Of a DNA stretch of 64,000 nt, positions 36,280 to 48,300 are shown piece after piece; positions within the stretch are counted from its first letter, which is position 1; every line of letters starts with the position of its first letter. A program made the position numbers and the translations under genes. This stretch comes from Stratiolaelaps scimitus (lineage: Eukaryota > Arthropoda > Arachnida > Mesostigmata > Laelapidae), in contig JABWDB010000003.1 in NCBI GenBank assembly GCA_019614645.1, positions 21,103,001-21,167,000 of the forward strand. Reading direction: 5' to 3'. A model generated the notes under the pieces. That model did no database searches. It was given only the letters and a program-made list of their open reading frames with translations, and was not told the origin of the DNA.

Positions 36280-36340
<61 letters not shown>

Positions 36341-39300
36341 GAACACATGGAGATAACAAATTGCTTACTGTAGGAATTTGTTTTGTCGTTTTGTTGGTCA
36401 TTCAAACTTTCATGCGGTGTGTAGCAGGCAAAATCATTGTTGATTGGATACTTTTCGAACACACTCATAGTGAAAAGGATCCACATCGGTGGTTGATAAA
36501 CGCTTTCTCGAAGAGATAAGATCCAGTTGCGCCGTGATGGATTCATCCCTAATACTAGCCTACACTACTTATCGGCAGAAAATTGGGACGTTGGTATTCA
36601 CAGTGCTCATAAGAATAGTATCGTTATAAGGTAGAAATAATCTAGGAGATTGGCTAAACAGATAAAAATTATGTAACAGTGAAGCAATTTTCGATTTAGC
36701 TCATTCTGAAATCCCAGATATAGAACGGAGCCCGAGAAGTGAGACCTTACTCCGGGCTGACAGTAAACGTAGCTTTCGTCACTAGGAGCCAAATGCAAAC
36801 TGCTATTCAAGAGGAACTCATTAAGAACGCACTAAAACTCATTACACTTGCTCCAGACCCCAAACCACTGTATACATTCTGAACTGTGCAAATTATATGG
36901 CGCAAACAAATGTGTTATCTGTCCAGCTCATGTTATACCGTTATATTCACGAGCTACCAGAATCGTATTGTCCTGCATTATTCACCGTGCGGGTGCAACT
37001 AATCGACATCGTCTCAGTAGTAGAAGCATCGACGAAGGCATTGCCAATGGCATGTATAATATAATGTGTACTCTGAAGCGATTCCCTTTGAATTTGATCT
37101 AGAGGCTTTCGTCTCCATTGAAGTTTGTGACAACAATGGCCCCGCATCGCCACGTGCTCCTATTCCAGCGTGCCATAGGTGTGGGTGGCTAGCTTCATAT
37201 TGTCGATGGTGTAATCGAATTTAAAGAACTCACCGAAAGGATTTTCCACACGAGTGGACGCACTGTCGTCGGGATACCTTTCCAACTGAGTGCCCGCAAC
37301 TTCTCTGCAATCATTCAGAATAACAAGAATATTAGCATGTTCTTGTAGAATAGAATCAACTACAGTGTCTCGGTTCAACGCGAATATTAATCACACAGCT
37401 ACAATTACGACATGAAAAACAAGTCAAATATAAACACATTTTTTCTAGCAATAAAAGTTGCTGGGAACTTGCAGCAAAAGGCGGCGCGCTTCTTAACGTG
37501 ACGAGAATAGAAACACTCGCTTGTTATACTTCGTTACAAACATCGCTTATTTAAGCAATCAATCGAAGTTTATTAACGCCTTAGCGAGGAACTAACTTAG
37601 AGGGGAATAGTAATTTCCGCAATTCTGTGAGACCAACGAAAGTAGATGCATAGTTTAACCCGTAATTTAATTTAATTTCATAATTTTGCGCCCTGAGAAA
37701 AACATTCATTTACTTGGAAATGATCTAAACGATTTAGAACAAAATGAAGCAACTAATTAAGAGAAATCGTCCGATAGCAGAGGACGGTGCTTTCCTAGCG
37801 TGGCGGGTAGTCCAGCAAACCAGCACGACGAAACATAATATCCATAACGTTGTGCAAAAAGCAACTGGATTGAGCAAAACTTTGCTGAAATCACCGGACG
37901 AATCTCAACGTATGGTCGATTTTACGACATCCTGTTAGCTCCAGATGCTTCGCGAGAGAGATCTGTAGTCGGACATAACCACGCAAGCATAGCAAATCAG
38001 ACAAATACGGGTCGCATTACTCCGAGAGGTAAGTGTTCCGATTTTAATTCGCGCAGTCTGTCAGAAGCTTCCCCATAGTGCAATCGTCCATTGTGTACAA
38101 TTGGAGCCCGATGTGTACTGTTCGCGTATATGATACAGATCATAGCAGCGCATCTGAATGCACAGACACCGTACTCTCCCATCATTGCACAGTGCAAACA
38201 CATATCGGCGAACATATGCACGTCACCAACGTCATTCCATACGGTGCCACCCGCAGGGGTGACCTTCTCAACAGCTGTCTCTCAATCGAGGCGCGGCGCG
38301 CAAACAATGACGCGTCACGGTTGCGGTCAGGCAAAGTCGACGAAATCGTCCTACTTCGAACGAAATCAAACAAAAGGAAAATAGTGAAAACACTAAAATG
38401 CGCGGGGTGTGGGGGACAGCAAACGCAAGTGAGGGCGACAGCGAAAAGTGGCGCCGCGTCGATGCGAGCCCTAAAAGATACCGACGGACACTCCGATCGT
38501 GAAGATCGGAAAGCCGTTGCTCTGTCTTCCTTGGGTTGGGGGAAGACGTGCTTCTATTGTTCGAGGTTGTGGCAGCAGAGTTGCGTGCGTGTATGGTGTG
38601 TGTGTTGGCGGCAAGTCCGATACGGTGTCGGGACATGCGCAGGATGAGACACGGGCATAGCTTCACAAGCGTCCGTGATGCAAGACACGCGCAATTTGTC
38701 ATTGAAACGGTGAGCTTGCGGCAGCCGCTGCTGGGGAAGATTATACACCGGCCATCGTTGAGCCCACTGGACCACACGCATATATATATATATGTATGTA
38801 CACGGATATCTCGTGGTCGTTTGTGTCTCCATATTAGGGTAGAATATCAAGATGATTGAACTTATAGAGATGTAATGATGATGCAAATGATATGTACGAC
38901 AACAAAGGAACAAGAATTGCCTAGTTATATAGCGTCAGGGATTTTCAACTAATTTCGAGGAGCAGGAAGAACGACGTGGCAACACAATTAACTGGACAAC
39001 AGTCATTGATAGGACATCATCTGCGTTATTTTTTGCTATTCTATTTGGTTCTATTTGGTATTAAGCCATTATTTAGTAAGAATCTTAATATTGGGAGATT
39101 TTTCCATCCAGCATAAAATTCTAATGCTCAGGCGGCAGCAAAGTAAACCGAGCAGTTTACATTCTGCCTGAAAGTCTTCACCGAGGCTTTCTGGTGATTG
39201 TCGTTTTTAGAAATCGATTATTGTCGCCGAGTTTACAGACAACTATTAGACTAAGTATGCGCTGTCTGTCCACAGCGAGGTCAATCAAACTAAACAAAGC

Positions 39301-42300
39301 TAAATGTCAAGTGAACTGGGTCGATGGCTTCACATGAAACATGCCTTCCGCATGAAAGTACTTGATGTTGTGCTTGATCACCAAGAACTCCTGCATCACA
39401 CGACGTGTGTACGGAATCCGAAAAATCCTTACGGCAAGAACGAAAAATCGAACAGAAAAAGCGAGCCAACTCACCGAGATCAGGCTCGTTAGCATCGAGG
39501 ATGTCCTGGAACTTATGTTCGAGGCCCTTTCGCTGGGGAGGCTCAAAGGCCCGAACTGATGGTTTCCATCCTTCAGCACCACGTCGTACCGCGATGCCCG
39601 GTCGCCTCGTGCCGGTGACCGCTGGCAAAGGAAGAGTGTCCCGCTCCTGCTCGAGAATCGCTCGTCCGTCGACCAAATCCTGACGTCTGCCGTTGACATC
39701 GACATTGTTCACTTGCCGCTCGAGATTCTTAACGATGAGCGAGGGCGGTTTCGTACTTGGCGGCGAAATACTCAGCACTTTCGACTCTGAAATCATAATA
39801 CGATGAGATAGAAGTTTACCAAACAGTTCGTTTTTCAACAGAACCAAGAGGTTCTTCCTCCAAAGATCTGCGCACACGTTTGAGCCAAACATATTTTCCA
39901 TTCCGTTAATTTCTTAGTCAAATAAAGCGGCATCCTTGATGCACGATTCGGCCAAGCGGACGGAAAGCCTGGGCTGAAGCATAACATTTGAATAGAACAG
40001 TGAATGTGAATGCCGATTGAGTCTTTGCTGTGCGACTCTGGGAGCTCGTGTTTTGCACGGGTAACGCCCAAGGTGTGCAATGATCTAGATACAATGATAC
40101 AACCAACGGAGACAACTGGTGAAATCCAACAATCCAAAGCTGTATAAGATAGAACGTTTAAACATGACGCATTGATCTGGCTGGCACACCTTGTGCTTGA
40201 ACGGAGGTGCAATATCTTGTTAACTGGGAAGCCATATAGAAAATACGATGACGGTGTATTAATTCCCATGCTGTTCACGTGACTTCTGTTCTTCTTCCGT
40301 CGCCAGAAATTCACCTTATCATGAGAATTAATGAAGAACTCGGCAAGTGATAGATAGATTTGTGTCCAACATTTTCTCATCAATCCCGTTACGTCTGCAG
40401 TGTGTGTATTTAGTAACAATAACCAACCAACCATATCGACGTCTCCGTCGTCAGACTGACAAACATATTAATGTAGATATAATACACATTCTAATTGTAT
40501 TCATAAACGCATTCGCATATCCGATATGAGTTCTGCAGCTTCAGCTAAGCAAGCGGTGGTAAACTATAGCAAAGCAAAATTTCACACTAATTTCGGTGAT
40601 AGACCGATGGTGGATACCGCCGAACGGCGACGTGAAAAACTCGTCGCAGTAAAATAATCCGGTGTCGACGTTCGATTTAGCTGTATTCGAAGGCATCAAT
40701 TTCTTAACCAACTCGATAGCAGAGCGCGGTCAGCTCCATTTCGGTCATCAGAAAGATGTTCCGAAAGTAATGCAAGGCGTTTTTGTGCTCCACAAAAGAC
40801 TTCTTTCAGGGAATACGAAGTGGGGGTCAGGTGTATGGGGGTATTTTATTGCAAACAGATTTTCTCTCACACACAGAGAGAGCGTCGTAGAATTTAATTT
40901 ATGTCCATAGCCCGCATGAATTTTGAACTGTTGAACTGTTTGTTCGACGTCACTGAACGAATGCAGGTCATTTGCGATGGCCAATTCTGTGGTAACGTTC
41001 CCGGATAGAGAAAATGAGAGTGGCCCCTGGACCTTCGAGACAAAAAAAAAATCATTATTCTACTCATCGAGACCAGACAACTAGCAGGAACACTTCAAGC
41101 ACACATAGCCAGGTAACTAGCACAGGCTACCCGAACAGACAAAACATATGACATTCACGACCCGTCGTCTCAACCATATCTGTAACGGTGCCCGCAGAGC
41201 ACGATGAACCAAAACGCCAATAAAAGTCAGACACATGCTGGTAATCGGCAATTTGTACAAGATTGATTTGATATTTGAAATAATGTTCCTTCGCCAGCAT
41301 TATTGACTCTACCTCGGAAATTTTATCCCACTAGTCTCGAGACTTGAGCAGCTCGACAAGCAACACTAAAATGCCACGATACCATCGCTGGTGCAGCGAC
41401 ACAGAAGTAATTTATCTAAAATTAATAAGTTTGGCCCACTGCAAGCAAGCAGTATAATACTTAAAAAAAAAGCGGTAAACGCAGCTTGCGAAGAGGCTAC
41501 ATCGCCTATTGAGAAATGAACAGAATAGGGTCTGCGTATTATTTCCGTATTGTCGACAACAGTCGTACAGCGTTTCAACGCAATCTAGCCTATTTGAAGG
41601 TCATGCTAATTACAGCCAGGAAGGGAAAAACCCGCTCATAGTACAGCTGACATCGGGGTGGCGTTGGCATTAGTGCAAGTATGCTTAGGGTAGCAAGAAG
41701 CCAACAGGTCGCCGCAAAACGCTTGGCGTTGTTTCTGGCAGAGGCGCCACACAGTACATTGCTGGCACGACTGCCTACACGTACGATGTGGTACAGAGTT
41801 GCGGTGTAAAGGGAGACAGAGAGCGAACGCATCCAAAGTACGATAGGTAAATCATACGCAATCGTATGATGTTTAGTGGTCGGGCATATGGGCAATACTC
41901 GAAACTCGTATATCGTTGGGTCACAGGAAATATCTGGGAGTTGCCAATGACATAACCAAACCAAGAAGGTTGACATGCACAATAAGTTAAGCGGAGTTCG
42001 AAGTAAACGCGAACAGATACCCGAGTATAAAGGCCTGCCGGTAGGATTTATTCCTTTAGGAGAGGTCACAGAAGTCGCAGATGTGATCGCAGTAAGAACG
42101 AAAAATCTTCTTCACGTCGGATAGCTGGTATGACGTCATGTCGTAAAGGATAGATTAGCGAACATCTAGCCGCAATCCGCCAATCAATCAATCAATCGGC
42201 AACAACTATCAAAAAGCGCAGCAAATTGTCAGACCGCTCAAACAAGGAAAGTCTGCCCGGCCCCTCGACGACAGCACTCAGCAACCGGCGATGGTAGAGA

Positions 42301-45300
42301 CCCGTGAAAGGGATTGTCGCCGAAGACCAACTGAGCAACGCTACCATATGCCGTCTCAACCGCATTGATAGTAACGATTCGCGGGTCGAATTCTCGGGTG
42401 GTGATGGTGTTGCTGCTGTTGGCGGCGTCGGGTACGCGATCACTTCATGTTACGTACAAGCACTGGTGATTGAATACAGCGATTACTAATAGCGCGAGTG
42501 ACGCTGGCGGCAAGCAAACATCGAGTCATTCGAATACAAAAAGGCAGGTAGATAGATATGAGCCATATGGCGATTTCTCCCCTCTTGACCTTCACCGGAA
42601 GTAACGAATCACAGCGAAACAAACGATTTGATTTAACACGGCACAGGTGGCAGAAGCTAATACCGCCCGGTAACGGGGCAACAACCAGCTGCTAGGAAAA
42701 ATTTAACGGTAATGTCATTTCTACGGTGGGCTATGCTGAGAGATGTAGGCGGTGCAGCTAGACGAAGAGAGATGGCTAGAAGATTCTCTTCTGGACACTT
42801 CCGTGTCTCTCCACGAGTGAACGGCATAGGAGCGCATAGGGGCCCAAATTAGAAAGCGTACATCTGATCGAGTACATTTGGTAACGGCTTAGTAGAATTT
42901 CAGAAGGGGTTAACAATTTTTGCCAGTTCTGCCAGCAAAGAGAGATGTTCAATCGGGTCTGGTCGACACGAAATCAACAACTATACAGCCAATAAGCAGA
43001 AACGCCTGTCGCTGTAATATAAACACCAATAGAGGTAGCAATAATTTCCGAACAGGAATCGGAACATTGATTTTTCAAACTGGGGAACTGCCAGGAAACC
43101 GCAGACAAACCACAGGGAGACGCAGACGGGAGGTTGGCGTAAATGTGCACAACGTACGAACACAACAGCGGTCGGTTTCTAACAGTCTACAAACGTGCCC
43201 GCGGGTAGACACTATTCTTCTCTATTCGATTGAAAATGGCTCGAAACGCACTACGATTGAAAATGTTCACTTTACATGCGATTATTTGGGAGTAATCGCA
43301 CGTAAAGTGAACATTTTGCCTCCGAAAGGTCGAGAACGAATTGAAAAGGATAGGAGTGCTTTATTCTATTATTATTATTATTATTATTATGAGTATTATT
43401 ATTGTTACATTATTATGTCAATCGCAATAGAATCACTTACTATGGGGTGGAATTATCTCCGGGTTGGTGATAAAGACAGTGTTTCATTGTGTAGGATAAT
43501 TTGCCATTCTTTTATTGAAATCGTTTGCCACGACCGATGGCTGCAAGCAACAATCCCTCAGTGTATTATTGTTTGAGCTGGGGCATTTTAGACGAACACA
43601 GCATACAGACATATATAGTAATAACAATGAAGCACCTCTGATTCATCAGGTGTAACCACGGTAAACGTGTCGAAAGTGAAATTCACTTACCAGATATATG
43701 ACAGAACTCATCATCGCCGACATCCCAGACGTCCTCAGTCGCCTCTTGAAAATTCTGAAAGGAACTGTTCGCGCTGGCCAAAGTTGGCTTCGATGGAAGT
43801 GCTCGCTCGTTTAACGGAATTGACCTGTAATGAGAAAAGACGAAAAAATTAATAGTAGGCAGTGACTATGAACGAATATTCATATAAAGAACAATATTTT
43901 ACTAGAAAATATGACCATTTTCCACTAAAAGATTGTTCAAGATCACGAAGCTTTCAAGGCTGGATCATTGAATTCAAGCTATTGAGCATGCGTAGAAGGA
44001 ATGCTGAAACGACTGAAGGGTATATTAGCCCGTAACGTTGCTGGTCTGTGCTTTGACAGTGCTCACAGAAGCATCTATCACAGGGTAATATGGTACAAAC
44101 GCAACAAACGATACAATGGAGGATCAATATAGGTTTATATAACTAAATAAAGGTGGGGATTAATTAGCTCGTGGAAGTTCCTCTCATTATATTTTTAATT
44201 GGCGAACGCACAGTGCGCGAGTACAACTTATTGTTACGACTTTCGCTATAGTCCGAACTAGGCAGGAACACCGAAGAACGAAACCGAATATATATATATA
44301 TATATATATATTCCAGAGGAGCTTCATCCCTCTATTAAGCCTGATATCACTCTGACCTGATACCGCCTCCTCTTGAACACTCCTCAGATCAAAATGCGTG
44401 TCACGAGTGAGTACGTTATTAAGTCATATACAGCACATGAGAGATATGAATAGAACGAAGAAATGATCGTATTTGGTAGGGCGTACACACCCAAAATAAT
44501 ATGGTTGAAACCAAGTGACGAACACAGGCTAAACGAACAGATCGATTCATGGTTATCAGTCCATTACTTCTACCCATTTTAAATGTATGAAACTGACTTG
44601 GATAGCAAAGTTAGGGCTTCTATCAATGTAATAATTTGTTTAGGAATTAATAATGATCTCCTAGGATCCTCGTTTGCATTCGCAGTTTTTTGTTGACTTC
44701 AGTGTCAATACGGTGTCAACCACTGACACACACACACAGTATATCATGGGAAAGAGCGTTTCGCTACCAAACTATGACTGACCCCTGAGGCTTCAGTTTA
44801 ACGAAGTAACTAAATATACTTCACTGTCGTTCTGCGTACACAGATAGGATCGTCGTTCTATGGAGTGCGTTACAAGTTTATATTTCACCCAAACATATAT
44901 ATGTGATAAATAAACAAACACTCCGAGCAATACGTATGCGGTCATTGTTCTCGATGTATAGCAATGGCAGTCACACCCAAAGCATAACATCACACCTCCA
45001 CGATGTGCTGACTAACCTACTTAGACTAAGCCTGCTATAGACAGTTAAATCATTCAGTAAGGTAGAGATAATAAGCAAAGGTGGCCCCGACAGGTTCTCA
45101 TAGTATTACCTAAAGGTTACGAGCTGAGGCCTGTCAGATAGGGGAACAGCTGAGGGTCAGCTCGAAAAACAATTAAATCATTCAGCGAGTAACGGCCTCA
45201 CCTGACAATGTCTGACACCCACTATTCCATTCGCTGACTAATGAAACTCGTTGAGGTGCTCAAGCACACATGATGCAAGGTCAAGAGGCAGAGGTAGTTT

Positions 45301-48300
45301 AACCACAGGTTCGGAAGTTCACTAATTTAAATAATTAACTATATACTTGTCCATATTATTGATACATAACTGATGAAGCGCACAGGGAGCAAACGACGCC
45401 TTCAAGAGTCACCTCATTCAGCTCAGGTGATTTCTAATAATAATAATAATATTAGAATGAGATGCAGTAAGCCCTATAATTAGCACGCAAAAAACCACGA
45501 CAGCAGCTGATATTCTCAGCTCAATTGAAAAAACTTCATTTCAAGACGCTTCAAAAGCTGAACTTCAATAAAATGTACTGAGGCTCAACAACAAAAGTTC
45601 CCCGAGTACTACTACATTAGCGATTGTGCACAGCGATAACTAAGGCGTCGAGTAGGTGGCTTGAGAGAGAGCGAGAGAGAGAGAGACATGAAATATTATA
45701 CTTAGAAAAAAAACATTGTATTGTATTAAATAAAGACATCGTTGAAAAAAAATCATTATGGATTAACGCAGATCAGACTTGCTAAAAATAAGCAAAGAAA
45801 ACAATCGTCCCCTCACTTCCATTTATCAGCAATATGTTAACGAGTAAGACAGCTTGAGCTCTGTTTTTAGTATACACCTGTATTGTCATAAACGCATAGT
45901 TTTCCCGGCCAATTTGTAGTACAAGGTTAGAAATTAGTCGTTTTTACCTAACGGAGCATTAAAACAAACCTCAACGAGCCACAGAACACTCCACTAGAGG
46001 CACCAGTCGCAGTCCTGCCGTCCTGTCGGCCCATTGTTGTGTGTCTCAATTTAAGACTATTTAGCAGGTGGGTACACTACGGTATAGCACTGGGTAGTCC
46101 CACCGCAAATCTAGCCACTAGTTCGTATTTAATACAGCGGAATACAGAACAGCTCTCGTAAAGCGATGACACGTAAAGCAAGCACACACACATATATGCA
46201 CGTGACTGAAAAATTACCGAGGTCAGAATTTCTTTTGCGGTCGAAAAAATATACCCGAGATATACTTCAAGTTCGTTCTGAGCGTGACATATTAAATCTT
46301 CTACTATTTGGTATGACTATAATGAATAACTAGCATGACTAATTCATAACTAGAATGAATACTGCTTGGGTGAGAGCTCAGGCCGTGCGCCGGATCGCCT
46401 CTCCGAAGAGGCCGATATTGCAAACAACAACAACAACAACAACGGTACAAAGCATCGGGATAATTCTGCTAGATCTGCAGTCGGCTCTGGACTACACAGA
46501 GCTGCCGAGGTGTGCTTGCTCTGCAGGTCGAGTTTTGAGTGGGAGAGAGAAAGATAGTGACGTGGTTCAGTCTCTCGGTTATTTCGCTAAGGGGTAGATC
46601 AACGATCATCGTGAGCAAACGTGTCCTTCGACACCAACCGCAGCAAAGTCATAAATACACAAACACTTGTGTGCAACCGCTAGCACAAAATCAACAACGA
46701 ATTGACGTCAGTCAAACAGAACGACCGGCCAACAGATGATACGGTGACATATACACGTGTGTAAAGATGCATCGAGATAGTGCTAATAACGCAACGCTCA
46801 ATAGACCAAGCCAAATACTGCACTTGAACTCTTCATACGAGAAACACAGGACATCGACTCGATTTATCACAACAGCAAGAATAATATGGCCCGTCCGCTG
46901 GCCATACTCGACATCAAATCAAAAACGGATGCACACACACACACACGCGGATTGACCCGACGGTTTTGCCACTTGAAACAGAGAACACTGACGGAGGAAA
47001 TGGGCAGTTGACCGTCAGGGGGGACAAGGGGGTACTCGTCGAGTTGGGGATGGCAAGGGCGGGAAGGCAGGCAAGCACGAGACGAGAACGACCACCACAG
47101 CACAACGGACCGACTACCGAATGAGTGACAGACTGTCCAGCTGTGTAGCTGGCTGGCTGGCTGGCTGACTTGCTGGCTGGCCGTTGGGCTGACGGACTGA
47201 ATTGTTTGCTCCCCCTGCTTGGCAAGACGGCGCCAGTCAGTCCCGATTTTCTACACAATTTTTTTTTGATGATAAAGTCGCCTGCCTGCCTGTCGGGCTG
47301 GATGGGTGAGGAGGCCAACGAAATCCGTGGTCGATAAATAGAAGCGCGGATTCCCTGCCCACGTCGGAAATCTGACCGGGCAGAATGGCGAGGGCAAGCA
47401 TAGATGCTTGGAAGGGCTGCCAGCCTAGCCGTAGGGGGGAGGGGGGTTTAGCAAAAATACAATGCTGGCTATTGATTATCCGAACCCGAGCTGGGCAGGC
47501 GGTAGCAAGTGATGGAAAGGGGTGATGTAGTTCGTCTGCGTTGCCGTCGTCAGAACTCAATGCCACTTTCGGTTCATTCAGAGTGAACACTAGTAGCAGG
47601 CTTCTTTATCCCTAAGCTGGTCAGCTCCAGTCAGACAGTTGGGTTAGCAACTGCAGCACTGAGCTGAACTGAAAATTCGGCGCGAACGAAATAACAGTGT
47701 TGGTGCCGCAGAAAGAGAGAGAAAGCCTTAATCAAATCTAGTCAAACCAAATCCGCCACCCTAATACAACTGCTAGCTGGTGCCATAGTCGGCCTCCAGA
47801 TGTCTCACTTCGATGGCAGTATACGAAGATGCCTTCATGCTGCCGGTACCGTATGTGCATATCCTGCAAACTCGTTCGAAATGCCCGAAAGATCATCGAA
47901 GGGTTGTTAAATATTGCAAAGTATTAAATGTATGAAATTCAAGACTTCCTCAGTATCTGAGCAATTTTCAGCATTACCGAATCTCAGAATTGACCGCAGT
48001 CCTCCCATTCACTGATACAGGCTTAGATCAAGAGGATTGCGATCATGTTGTTGCTGATACATCACTATCTATCGAACGAAGAAAGTCGCGCCGTATCGCC
48101 AATCCACACACCGTCGTCGGCCGGTGAGAGAGAGAGCGCGCGCGCGCGCTATGCGAACCTTTCAAAGTTGCAGTGGCTGACGTCTGCCTTCCTGCCTCAG
48201 TGGCGCTTCCAGCAGACGCATCAGCAACGAAAACGACGATGGCAACGAACCGCAGTACGAGTCTACCAACGACGACTGCTGCCGCGGCCGCTCGTCAGAG

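Noticed and set aside
39835..40434. 199-codon minus frame in TBC1D22 intron 2
   Set aside because: It runs from intron into the splice acceptor region of TBC1D22 exon 3, has mixed composition and no domain; the real exon starts at 39786.
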